Source: Cannabis sativa
Taxonomy: Eukaryota > Streptophyta > Magnoliopsida > Rosales > Cannabaceae
Length of the DNA stretch: 64,000 nucleotides
Direction of reading: 5' to 3'
Assembly: GCF_029168945.1 (NCBI RefSeq)
Contig: NC_083605.1
Span: forward strand, 40,437,280 to 40,501,279
Shown here piece by piece: positions 11,878 to 23,571 of the stretch; positions within the stretch are counted from its first letter, which is position 1; each line of letters starts with the position of its first letter. The notes beneath the pieces are model-generated. The model saw nothing but the letters and a program-made list of their open reading frames with translations, did no database searches and had not been told where the DNA came from. A program made the position numbers and the translations under genes.

Positions 11878-12144
11878 CGCAAGGTTGTCTTCCGAAGATC
11901 GTCACGACATGTACAATCATCATCAGCAGTTAGCTCGTTCCACGGTCCAGTAAGCCTTTATTGCTTTAGTAGTTTATTTATTTATTTTATGAATAAGAAA
12001 AGCCTGATAGGAAGCATGTTAGTAGCCTGATAGTAGAATAGGCGCATGTTTCGTTTTTAATTTCCAAATTAAGCGGCATTAGTAAGCTCTCCTTTAATAC
12101 GACCTGATATGCCAACTCTTGGTTTCGCAGGCGGTTCTGACTAG

Positions 12145-13511
12145 ATGGACGCCAGGCGGACTACCAGGAGCCAGGGCAATTCAGTGGGGTCGAATCAAGG
12201 TCAGGGAGCTCAGTTTCCCCGCCAGCTAGGGGCCGAGGCAGAGCTCCCCGGGGCAGAGCTCGTGGTTGGGGTGATGAGAACCTGCCACAGGCTGCCCAGG
12301 CTCCCCAAGCCGAACAGGGAGCCCAGAATTGGGAGGTTAGGTTTGCTAAAATGCAAGCCCGGATAGAGGAACAAGACTTAGAGATTCAGAGGTTGAGACA
12401 GCAGGGTGCTCCTGCAGTTCCTGTGCTAGTAGTTCCAGTGGCACCTGCCCCTGCTGCTCAGGCCGAATTAGTGGTGGCGGCCAATAAATTGGAACCTTTG
12501 TATGAACGGTTCCGGAAGCAAGCACCTCCGGTCTTCCTGGGAGGTCCAGATGTGATGAAGGCCAAATAGTGGCTGACGGTGATCACCAAAATTCTGAATT
12601 TTATGGGTGTCACAGGTAATGACAGAGTGGTGTGTGCCACTTTCCAGTTCCAGGAGGACGCTCTGGTCTGGTGGGACATGGTGTCTCAGATTCATGACGT
12701 CACCACCATGACCTGGGAAAGGTTTCAGGAACTTTTTAACGCCAAGTATTATAATGAGGCGGTTAGAAGTGCCAAGAGGAAAGAATTCGCTCACCTGACC
12801 CAGCGAGAGAAAATGAGCGTGACCTAGTATACTACTCAGTTCGATCGGTTGGCCAGGTTAGCCTCGGGAATTGTGCCAACCGACTTCAGCAAGAAAGAGA
12901 AGTACCTGGACGGGTTAAATGCAAAGATTAAACATGATTTGATGATCACCACCGACGACAAGACCACCTATGCTGAGATGGTGGAGAAGGCAATGCGAGC
13001 TGAGGGCGCAGTTGGGTGTATGTCGGAGTCGGCTAGTACTCCGGCGAGTGGCGGGGCTCCTACCCCTCCTGCATCAGGCTTTAGCAGGGGGAGTAGTGGT
13101 TCGGCCATGGACCAGAAGAGAAGAGCATCCACTGCATCCGGAGGCTTGAGTCCGAACAAGAGGTTCCGGGGGAACCAGAATAGAGGTAGTCGTTCCAGTG
13201 GTACTGAGACCCGATTCTCCTATCGCGAGTGCCCTAGCTGCAAAACGCACCATCGGGGTGAGTGCAAAGGTCAGGGATGCTTTCACTGTGGCATGCCCGG
13301 ACACTTCAAGAGGGATTGTCCCCAACTCTGCTCAGAGGCACCGAGAGCTCCGGCGATACCCACTCCAGCTAGGGTGTTCGCCATCACTCAGGCTGATGCA
13401 GATGCCAGCCCATCAGTTGTAACAGGTCAGCTTTATGTTAATAACTCGCTTTACTCAATACTGTTTGATTCTGGGGCTACACATTCTTATGTGGCAGCCA
13501 GAGTCTTTAGT
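12145..13511 (+). pseudogene. gag: gag and start of protease of element C, frameshifted
   Basis: Start ATG at 12145 (MDARRTTRSQG), matching 18884 in D; the upstream ATG at about 12110 is closed here by TAG at 12142, which supports the downstream start. A one-base deletion near 12220 shifts the frame. Further nonsense codons occur at 12567-12569 (E-Q to stop in KAEQW) and 12825-12827. Capsid (LEPLYERFRKQAPPVFLGG) is near 12490-12550. The nucleocapsid knuckle [15 protein letters not shown] is near 13280. The protease active site [11 protein letters not shown] is near 13465. The reading frame ends at 13512-13514 (TAG) in a 64-bp deletion relative to D. Confidence 0.88.
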
Positions 13512-13514
13512 TAG

Positions 13515-16356
13515 TTATCTCCAAAAGGTGGATTAGGTCTATGCCGATCAGAATAGATGGTAGAGAGTTAAGTGTCGACTTGATAGAAATGAGCTTAGTA
13601 GAGTTCGATATTATTTTAGGAATGGATTTCCTATCTAAATATTCGGCGAGTATTGATTGCAAAAGGAAGATGGTGATCTTCCAACCGGAAAGTGAAGAAC
13701 CATTCGTGTTTGTTGGTACAGTTCGGGGATCTCGGATCCCGGTGATTTCGGCCATGTCAGCTAGAGAATTATTGCATGGTGGATGCTTAGGGTTTCTGGC
13801 CGTTGTAGTGGACACCACTCGTCCAGATACCATTCGGCAAGAGGACATCAGGGTAGTTCGGGAATTTTTAGACGTTTTTCCCGAAGAACTTCCAAGGTTA
13901 CCACCTCAGCGGGAGATTGACTTCGTGATAGATTTGGCACCAGGGGTGGAACTGGTTTCCAAAGCCCCGTATAGAATGGATCCAGCTGAACTTAAGGAAT
14001 TAAAGATTCAGCTCCAAGGGTTGCTTGACATAGGGTTTATCCGGCCTAGTGTGTCACCCTGGGGAGCCCCGGTTTTATTCGTCAAGAAGAAAGATGGAAC
14101 TATGAGGATGTGCATCAACTACAGAGAATTGAACAAGCTGACAGTGAAGAATAAATATCCATTACCTAGGATCGATGATTTGTTCGATCAGCTTCAGGGG
14201 AAGACAGTCTTTTCTAAGATTGATCTCCGTTCGGGTTATCATCAGTTGAGAATCCGAGAGGAGGACATTCTGAAGACGGCTTTCCGCACTAGGTATGGAC
14301 ATTACGAATTCCTGGTTATGTCGTTCGGACTAACCAATGCTCCCGCAGCATTTATGGACTTGATGAATAGAGTATTCAAGGATTTCCTCGATATCTGTGT
14401 GATTGTGTTTATCGACGATATCCTTGTGTACTCTCAGTCAGAAGAGGAGCATGAGTTCCATCTTCAGATGGTACTGCTTCGGGAACACAAGCTTTATGCC
14501 AAGTTCAAGAAATGTGAATTCTGGCTATCTCAAGTGTCCTTTTAAGGGCACATCGTCAGCAAAGATGGGATCAAGGTAGATCCCGGGAAGATTGACTCCG
14601 TCAGGGATTGGCCGAGACCGAGGACTGTGACAGAGGTCAGAAGCTTCTTGGGTTTAGCTGGGTACTACCGTAGGTTCGTGGAAGGGTTTTCAAAAATTTC
14701 AATGCCCCTAACCGAACTTACAAAGAAGAATCAGCGATTTATCTGGTCAGACAAGTGCGAAGCTAGTTTTCAGGAGCTGAAGCAGAGGTTGATTACCGCT
14801 CCAGTGCTAGCTTTGCCTTCAGACAATGAAAAGTTTGTAATTTATTGTGATGCATCCAGACAGGGTCTGGGGTGTGTGTTGATGCAAGCCGATGGGGTTA
14901 TCGCTTATGATTCCCTTCAGTTAAAGGATTATGAACAGCGATACCCGACTCATGATCTAGAGTTGGCCGCGCTGGTTTTTGCTTTGAAGATTTGGCGGCA
15001 TTACCTTTACGGAGAAAGGTGTGAAATCTATACCGACCATAAAAGTCTCAAGTATTTCTTTACTCATAAGGATTTGAATATGAGACAAAGGAGTTGGTTG
15101 GAATTAGTGAAAGATTATGACTGTGAGATTCTTTATCACCCTGGGAAGGCCAATGTAGTGGCCGATGCCCTGAGCAGAAAGGGTCCCGGGCAAGTAGCTA
15201 GTATGGTTCAGATCTTGCCTCAGCTAGCAGAGGATATGGTTAGATCCAGCATTGAGTTTGTGGTAGGTCGGCTTCACAACTTAACGCTGCAATCGGGTCT
15301 GTTGGAAAGAATTAAAGTCGCTTAGATGACTGATCCAGAGTTAGTGAAGATCAGAGATGAGGTTTTGACTGGTCAAGCCAGGGACTTTTCAGTGTCAGAT
15401 AACGGGATGCTTCTGTATAAAGCTAGGGTTTGTGATCCAAATAGTGTGGAACTTAGGAATGAGATCTTTGAGGAGGCTCATTCTACCCCGTATTCTCTGC
15501 ATCCCGGCACCACTAAGATGTACCAAGATCTTAAACTGTACTTCTGGTGGAGCAGTATGAAGAAGAATTTGGTAGAATTCGTATCGAGATGCCTCACTTG
15601 TCAGCAGATTAAGGCTGAACATCAGAGACCAGCAGGGTTGTTGCAGCCTCTAACTCTACCAGAATGGAAGTGGGAAGATATCACGATGGATTTTGTGGTT
15701 GGGTTACCTAGGACCACGGGTTTATTTGATTCCATCTGGGTAGTGGTGGATCGATTTACGAAATCTGCTCATTTTCTGCCTGTTAGAACGACTTTTACAG
15801 TGGATCAATTGGCAGAATTGTATGTTAGAGAGATAGTAAGACTTCACGGGGTACCAAAGTCTATAGTTTCGGATAGGGATCCGAAGTTCACCTCCAAATT
15901 TTGGCAAAGTTTGCAACGAGCAATGGGTACAAAGCTGAAATTCAGTACAGCATTCCATCCTCAGATAGATGGTCAGTCTGAAATGACAATTCAGATATTG
16001 GAGGACATGTTACGAGCCTGTGTTATGGATTTTGAAGGCTCATGGAATAAATATCTACCTTTGATATAATTTTCTTACAAAAATAGTTATCAGAGTACGA
16101 TAGGGATGGCTCACTATGAACTGTTATACGGTAGGAAGTGTAGGTCTCCCATCCACTGGGATGAGACAGGGGAGAGGAAATACCTAGGTCTAGAGTCAGT
16201 GCAGCGGACAAATGAGGCAATAGAGAAGATAAAAGCTAGAATGCTTGCCTCACAGAGTAGACAGAAGAGTTACGCAGATCCGAAACACAGAGATGTTGAG
16301 TTACAAGTAGGGGACCATGTGTTTTTACGGGTATCTACGATGAAAGGGATCAAACG
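13515..16356 (+). pseudogene. pol: pol of element C (first part): protease tail, RT, RNase H, integrase
   Basis: Begins after the 64-bp deletion with [21 protein letters not shown] has the FIDD motif near 14410. RNase H ([15 protein letters not shown]) is near 14840. Integrase follows, with CLTCQQIK near 15595 and VSDRDPKF near 15870. Stops: TAA at about 14543 (FL to stop after VSF), TAG at 15323-15325 (Q to stop) and TAA at 16067-16069 (E to stop). Other changes at conserved positions include INYRELNK for IDYRELNK. The gene stops at 16356 where D is inserted and continues at 25820. Confidence 0.9.
16352..16356 (+). repeat. Target-site duplication of element D, left copy (AAACG)
   Basis: AAACG precedes the LTR start TGTAAAGCCC at 16357. 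The identical five bases follow the other LTR at 25815-25819, and the pol of C reads on from there. Confidence 0.95.
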
Positions 16357-18601
16357 TGTAAAGCCCGCTTAGTTAATTTGGAAATTAGCAGTTATTTATG
16401 TTAATTATGAAATTATTTATAGCCATTTAAATAATTTATTACTGTTATTTATGGAATTCAGATATGCATGATTATGTCATCTGTAGTTTTTATATTTCGT
16501 ATTTCCGGTGTCCGGTATTTTGGAACTCGGCGTTTGGCTCAGTAGAAATCACAACTTAGTATGTTGGTAATTTGGGGACGGGTTTAGACATTGGGAATGT
16601 CGGGAATGGCCGGGAATTTAGAATTTCCCAAAAATACCCCTTTAGTATGATTTATGTCATTTCATGGTGGAGGGGCAAAATGGTCTTTTTGCCCCAATGA
16701 CTTTTTGTCTTTTAGTGACTTTTAAATGGAAATTAAATGTTATTTGGTTATTTTTAGTTGGCTGAAATAAGTTTAGTTATATGGCATTACTCTTTTAATT
16801 TCTTTCACTTTTCAAACACTTAGTCAAAAAAAAAAATAGAAATTTTCAAGAAACTCTCTCTCTTTTCCTCTCATTTTCGGCTGGTGCATGGGATTCAAAG
16901 GGCTGGATTTTTGTTCAATTTTCAAGTGGATTCTCATCTAAATCTAAGCATTTTTCCAAGCTAGGTTAGCTCTCTTGATTTCTTCCTTTAAATTTTGAGA
17001 AAAATGATGAAAAAGTTGAGTAAAATGCATGCTTTTGTGGCTGTTCTTGTTGCTGTGTTTGATTGTTATTTTCTGAGTTTCAAAGCATGTTTATTTGATG
17101 TAATTGAGATGTTTGAGGCATGATTAGTTAGGTTGTTCATGCTTTGAGTTTTCTATGCAAATATGTGATTTTTTGAGAGAAAATGATATATTTTGTTTCT
17201 GTGAATTGCTGGATGTTCTTGTATGTTTTCAGAGGTGTTATTATGCTTAGTTAAGTAGAATTAAGCTAGTGGAATGCATGTTTAGGTGGTTTTGCTCAAG
17301 CTTGAGTTTGGAACTCAAAGCTTGAGCTCCAATGGCAAATTTTGTATCTGTGGTTTCTGGGTAGGTTTGATGCCTTGGATATGTTATTTGGGACATATAG
17401 AACAGGTCTGGAAAGTTTGGGACCAATTGGGGTTGAATTGGTCGAGTTATGAATTTTTATGGTTGCTGCCTGCGAGGAACCGGAATTCCGGTTGTGCATC
17501 CGGAATTCCGGATGGGGGTCCTGAATTTCCCAGAACCGGAATTCCGGTTGGGCAACCGGTCTACCGGTTGGGGGATTTTTCAGAACCCTAGTTTTCCTCG
17601 TTTTTGGGTTTTTAGGGTTATTGCCATGCTTTTTATCGATAGGGAAACTTTTAGTTCCAAGTTTTAGTCCCCGGGAAGTGATTTAGCGTGTCACTTATAG
17701 CGTTGTGATTTTTATGGTTTAGGAGCCAGTAATCCGCCGTTCAGCTTCAGTTCCAGTCGGAGTTGGCCGCACACCTGAAATCGGAATCCAGGTAAGATTA
17801 GTATAACAGTATGCATATGTAGATTACATGTTTAGCATGCATGTAGGAAGCCTGCTAGATTACATTAGATATGTATTTAGGCTTCGAACCATCCAACCCT
17901 GTCACGTCGGTACAGGCTGGAGTATGACCAGCAGCCGGAGTATGACCGGCTCGACCGATCAGGCTGACATTTTGTTGGTGGTTCAGTGCTATTGACCTAT
18001 CCCGTCGGTACAGGCTGGAGTATGACCAGCAGCCGGAGTATGACCGGTTCGACCGATCAGGAGGATACTTGTCAATAGTACCGTCCCCTGAACGTTCAAA
18101 ACTCGGTACCATGTTGGACATGGCAGTAGTAGCTCAGTACCATGTTGGACATGGCAGTAGCGGGACTCAGTATCGTGTTGGACACGGCAGTTAGTTATGT
18201 ATGATATTATTATGCTTTTCTTACTGAGTCTGTCGACTCACAGTTTACGTTCATGTGTAGGTAAAGGCAAGGTTGTAGCTGATGGACCGTGAGCGAGCTT
18301 ATGAGGTTGTACATGTCGGGGCGGTTAGGCCTGGAGCGTACGATCCTCGGGACAGCACGGCTGAGATTTTTGTAACCGTCGTTAGACGACTTTCATTTTG
18401 ATGTAAAAGTTAAACAGCTAAAACGTTTGTAAATGATTTTATAAATCGGGATCCCGAGACTTTTATAATATGGTTTATAAGTTTAATTAAAAAGCAAAAT
18501 TTTTATTAATCACGTTTTTCCATAAACCTCGTTGATTAGCAACGAGCTGCACAGTACGTTTAAAAATCACGTAATACGCCTAAGATAGTTAGGGTGTTAC
18601 C
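16357..18601 (+). repeat. 5' LTR of element D (2.25 kb)
   Basis: Starts TGTAAAGCCC and ends GGTGTTACC; the expected last base A is C here. Internal landmarks: CCGG palindromes about 17477-17572, two copies of the ggctggagtatgacc repeat (17906-18061), hairpins at 18109, 18140 and 18174, and the TGAGTC-TGTC-GACTCA hairpin at 18225-18240. Splice-donor-like sites are at 17792 and 18261. Confidence 0.95.
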
Positions 18602-18604
18602 ATT

Positions 18605-18616
18605 TGGTATCAGAGC
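18605..18616 (+). other. Primer binding site of element D
   Basis: TGGTATCAGAGC, complementary to initiator tRNA-Met, three bases inside the LTR. Confidence 0.88.
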
Positions 18617-18883
18617 CGCCAGGTTGTCTTCCGAAGATCGTCACGACATGTACAATCATCATCAGCAGTTAGCTCGGTTCACGGTTCAGTAAGCCTTTAT
18701 TGCTTTAGTAGTTTATTTTATTCAGTCATGAAAAAGAAAAGCCTGTTAGGAAGCATGTTAGTAGCCTGATAGTAGAATAGGCGCATGTTTCATTTCTAAT
18801 TTCCAAATTAAGCGGCATTAGTAAGCTCGCCTTGAATACGACCTGATATGCCAACTCTTGGTTTCGCAGGCGGTTCTAATCAG

Positions 18884-19760
18884 ATGGACGCCAGGCGGAC
18901 TACCAGGAGTCAGGGCAACTCCGTAGGGTCGAATCAGGGACAGGGAGCTCAGTTTCCCCCACCTGCTAGGGGCCGAGGTAGAGGTCCCCGAGGCAGGGCT
19001 CGTGGCCGGGGTGATGAGAACCCGCCACAGGCTGCCCAGGCTCCCCCAGCCGATGAGGGAGCCCCGAACTGGGAGTTACGGTTTGCAGAGATGCAAGCCC
19101 GTATCGAAGAACAAGACCTCGAGATCCAGAGGTTGAGACAGCAGGGTGCTCCTGCAGTTCCAGTGCCTATAGTACCAGTGGCACCTGCCCCTGCTGCCCA
19201 GGCCGAGATAGTGGTGGCGGCCCATAGATTGGAACCATTATATGAGCGGTTCCGGAAGCAAGCACCTCCGGTATTCCTGGGAGGTCCAGATGTAATGAAA
19301 GCCGAGCAGTGGCTGACGGTGATTACCAGAATCCTGAATTTCATGGGTGTCACCGGTAATGACAGAGTGGTGTGCGCCACATTCCAGTTCCAGGAGGACG
19401 CGCTGGTTTGGTGGGACATGGTGTCTCAGATCCATGACGTCACCACCATGACCTGGGAAAGGTTCCAGGAACTCTTTAATGCAAAATACTACAACGAGGC
19501 GGTCAGAAGCGCCAAGAGGAAAGAGTTCGCTCACCTGACCCAGCGTGAGAACATGAGCGTCACTGAGTATACTACTCAGTTTGATCGGTTGGCGAGGTTA
19601 GCCTCGGGAATTGTGCCGACCGACTTCAGCAAGAAGGAGAAGTATCTGGACGGGTTGAATGCCAAGATCAGGCATGACCTGATGATCACCACAGACGACA
19701 GCACCACCTATGCTCAGATGGTGGAGAAGGCACTGCGAGCTGAGGGCGCAGTGGGGTGCA
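18884..19760 (+). pseudogene. gag: gag of element D (capsid part), frameshifted near its end
   Basis: I choose ATG 18884 (MDARRTTRSQGNS): the in-frame ATG at 18848 lies upstream of an AG acceptor-like site and is interrupted in C. An N-terminal Arg/Gly-rich stretch (RGRGPRGRARGRG) is followed by a coiled-coil-like segment (EMQARIEEQDLEIQRLRQQ) and the capsid (LEPLYERFRKQAPPVFLGG; FQELFNAKYYNEAVRSAK). The frame is lost near 19760, where the sequence reads GGGAATCGATCAAGATC; C has a different sequence of other length there. The zinc knuckle and protease continue in the next frame. Gag forms the cytoplasmic particle in which reverse transcription occurs. Confidence 0.9.
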
Positions 19761-22700
19761 TGTCGGGAATCGATCAAGATCTCGGTTAGTGGCGGAGCTC
19801 CTACCCCTCCTGCATCAGGCTATAGCAGGGGGAGTAGTGGTTCGGCCATTGATCAGAGGAAGAGGGCACCCACTGCTTCCGGCGGCTCGAGTCAGAACAA
19901 GAGGTTCGGGGAACCGAATCGCAGGAGTCGTCCTGGTGGTAATGAGACCCGATTCTCCTATCCCGAGTGCCCTAGCTGCAAGAGACATCATCGGGGTGAG
20001 TGCAAAGGTCAGGGATGCTTTCATTGTGGCATGCCCGGACACTTCAAGAGGGAATGTCCCCAGCTCCGACCAGAGGCACCGAGAGCTCCAGCGATACCCA
20101 CTCCAGCCAGGGTATTCGCTATCACGCAGGCTGATGCAGATGCCAGCCCATCAGTTGTTACAGGTCAGCTTTTTATTAACAACTCGCTTTATTCAGTGCT
20201 GTTTGATTCTGGGGCTACACATTCTTATGTGGCGGCCAGAGTCTTTAGTAAGTTGGGTAGACCCTTTGATAGATATGAATCAGGGTTTGGAACCCTGTTA
20301 CCTGGCGGAGAATTGGTTATCTCCAATAGGTGGATTAGGTCTATGCCGATCAGGATAGATGGTAGAGAGTTAAGCGCTGATCTGATAGAGATGAGCTTAG
20401 TCGAATTTGATATTATTTTAGGAATGGATTTCCTATCTAAATATTCGGCGAGCATTGACTGTAAGAGGAAGATGGTGGTCTTCCAACCGGAAAGTGAAGA
20501 ACCATTTGTATTTGTGGGTTCGGTTCAGGGATCTCGGATCCCGGTGATCTCGGCTATGTCAGCGAGAGAATTATTGCACGGTGGGTGCTTAGGGTTTCTG
20601 GCCGTGGTGGTGGACACCACTCGGCCAGACACCATTCGGCCAGAGGACATCAGAGTGGTTCGGGAATTTTTGGACGTCTTTCCCGAAGAACTTCCAGGGT
20701 TACCACCTCAGCGGGAGATCGATTTCGTGATTGACTTGGCACCAGGGGTGGATCCGGTTTCCAAAGCCCCGTATAGGATGGCTCCAGCTGAACTTAAGGA
20801 ATTAAAGATTCAGCTCCAAGGGTTGCTTGACATAGGGTTCATTCGGCCCAGTGTGTCACCCTGGGGAGCCCCGGTTTTGTTCGTCAAGAAGAAGGATGGA
20901 TCTATGAGGATGTGCATCGACTACAGAGAGTTGAACAAGTTGACGGTGAAGAATAAATATCCATTACCTAGGATCGATGACTTGTTCGATCAGCTTCAGG
21001 GGAAGACGGTCTTTTCTAAGATTGATCTCCGTTCGGGTTATCATCAGTTGAAAATCTGAGAGGAGGACATTCCGAAGACGGCTTTCCGCACTAGGTATGG
21101 ACACTACGAGTTTATGGTTATGTCATTCGGACTAACCAATGCTCCTGCAGCATTCATGGACCTGATGAATAGAGTATTCAAGGATTTCCTCGATATCTGT
21201 GTGATTGTGTTTATCGACGACATCCTCGTGTACTCTCAATCAGAAGAGGAGCATGAGTTACATCTTCAGATGGTACTGCAACGACTTCGAGAACATAAGC
21301 TCTACGCCAAGTTCAAGAAATGTGAGTTCTGGTTGTCTCAGGTGTCCTTCCTAGGGCACATTGTGAGTAAAGATGGGATCAAGGTGGATCCCGGGAAGAT
21401 TGAATCCGTCAGGGATTGGCCGAGACCGAAGACAGTGACAGAGATCAGAAGCTTCTTGGGATTAGCTGGGTACTACCGTAGGTTCGTGGAGGGGTTCTCC
21501 AAAATTTCAATGCCCCTAACCGAGCTTACAAAGAAGAATCAGCGATTCATCTGGTCAGATAAATGTGAAGCTAGCTTTCAGGAGCTGAAGCAGAGACTGA
21601 TTACTGCTCCGGTGCTAGCTTTGCCTTCGGACAAGGAGAAGTTCGTAGTCTACTGTGACGCATCCAAACAGGGTTTGGGGTGCGTATTGATGCAGGCCGA
21701 TCGGGTTATCGCTTATGCCTCTCGTCAGTTAAAGGATTATGAACAGCGATACCCGACTCATGATTTAGAATTGGCCGCAGTGGTTTTTGCACTGAAGATT
21801 TGGCGGCATTACCTTTATGGGGAGAAGTGCGAGATCTACACCGACCATAAAAGTCTCAAGTATTTCTTTACTCAGAAAGATTTGAACATGAGACAAAGGC
21901 GTTGGTTGGAATTAGTAAAGGACTATGATTGTGAGATCCTCTATCATCCCGGAAAAGCCAATGTAGTGGCCGATGCCCTGAGCAGAAAGGGTCCCGGGCA
22001 AGTAGCTGGCATGGTTCAGATTTCACCACAGCTAGCAGAGGATATGGTTAGATCCAGCATTGAGTTTGTGGTAGGTCAGCTTCACAACTTGACGCTGCAA
22101 TCTGATCTGTTGGAAAGAATAAAAGTCGCTCAAATGACAGATCCGGAGTTAGTGAAAATCTAAGATGAGGTATTGGCTGGTCAAGCCAAAGACTTTTCAG
22201 TGTCAGATAGTGGGATGCTTTTGTATAAAGCCAGGGTTTGTGTTCCGAACAGTGTGGAATTGAGAAACGAGATCTTTGAGGAGGCTCATTCTACTCCATA
22301 TTCTCTGCATCCCGGCACCACCAAGATGTACCAAGATTTGAAACCGTACTTCTGGTGGAGCGGTATGAAGAAGAATTTGGTAGAATTCGTATCGCGATGC
22401 CTCACTTGTCAGCAGATCAAGGCTGAACATCAGAGACCAGCAGGGTTGTTGCAGCCTCTAACCCTACCAGAATGGAAATGGGAGGATATTACGATGGATT
22501 TTGTGGTCGGGTTACCTAGGACCACGGGTATGTATGATTCCATCTGGGTAGTGGTAGACCGATTTACGAAATCTGCTCATTTTCTGCCGGTCAGAACAAC
22601 ATTTACAGTGGATCAGTTGGCAGAGTTATACGTCAAAGAGATAGTGAGACTTCACGGGGTACCGAAGTCTATAGTTTCGGACAGGGATCCGAAGTTCACC

Positions 22701-23570
22701 TCCAAATTTTGGCAAAGTTTGCAACGGGCAATGGATACAAAGCTGAAATTTAGTACAACATTCCATCCTCAGACAGATGGTCAGTCCGAAAGGACAATTC
22801 AGATATTGGAGGTCATGTTGAGAGCCTGTGTTATGGACTTTGAAGGATCATGGAATAAATATCTACCGTTGATAGAATTTGCGTACAACAACAGTTATCA
22901 GAGTACAATAGGGATGGCTCCCTATGAACTGTTGTACGGTAGGAAGTGTAGATCCCCTATCCACTGGGATGAGACAGGGGAGAGGAAATACCTAAGTCCT
23001 GAGTCAGTTCAGCGGACCAATGAGGCGATAGAGAAGATAAAAGCTACAATGCTTGCCTCACAGAGCAGACAGAAGAGTTACGCAGATCCGAAACGCAGAG
23101 ATGTTGAGTTCCAAGTAGGGGAACATGTGTTTTTACGGGTATCTCCGATGAAGGGGATTAAACGTATCGGGAAAAGAGGCAAGTTATGCCCTAGATTTAC
23201 AGGACCTTTCGAGATTCTCGAGAAAATAGGTCAAGTGGCATATCGGTTAGCATTGCCTCCAGGCTTATCAGCAGTTCACAACGTATTCCATGTCTCGATG
23301 TTGAGAAAATACGTTTCAGACCCCTCTCATATAGTCAGTTATGAGAGCCTTCAGTTACAGCCAGACATGACTTATGAGGAACAGCCAGTGCAAATCCTGG
23401 ATAGAAAGGATAAAGTCCTTCGGAATAAGACCATAGCATTGGTCAAGGTTCTCTGGAGAAACAGCAAGGTGGAGGAAGCCACCTGGGAGCTTGAGTCAGA
23501 TATGAGAGCTCAATATCCAGAGTTATTCAGGTTAGATTTCGGGGACGAAATCCTTTTAAGGGGGGGATAG
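19761..23570 (+). pseudogene. pol: Nucleocapsid and pol of element D: PR, RT, RNase H, integrase, chromodomain
   Basis: One frame covers the CCHC knuckle ([15 protein letters not shown], about 20018), protease ([11 protein letters not shown], about 20205), RT ([20 protein letters not shown] near 21210), RNase H ([15 protein letters not shown] near 21650), integrase zinc domain (LHPGTTKMYQ to CLTCQQIK, 22308-22420), catalytic core (TMDFVVGLP, VSDRDPKF, DGQSERTIQ) and a chromodomain (VLRNKTIALVKVLWRNSKVE) ending at 23570. Only two stops interrupt it: TGA at 21057-21059, where B has CGA, and TAA at 22161-22163, where B has CGA. The chromodomain is known in this group to steer insertion to heterochromatin, in keeping with the nested setting. 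Confidence 0.93.
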
Positions 23571-23571
23571 T
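23558..23571 (+). other. Polypurine tract of element D
   Basis: AAGGGGGGGATAGT immediately precedes the 3' LTR. Confidence 0.82.

Noticed and set aside
18949..19419. Long minus-strand ORF (156 codons) in the gag of D
   Set aside because: Exact antisense of the conserved Gag frame; codon pattern is set by the plus strand.
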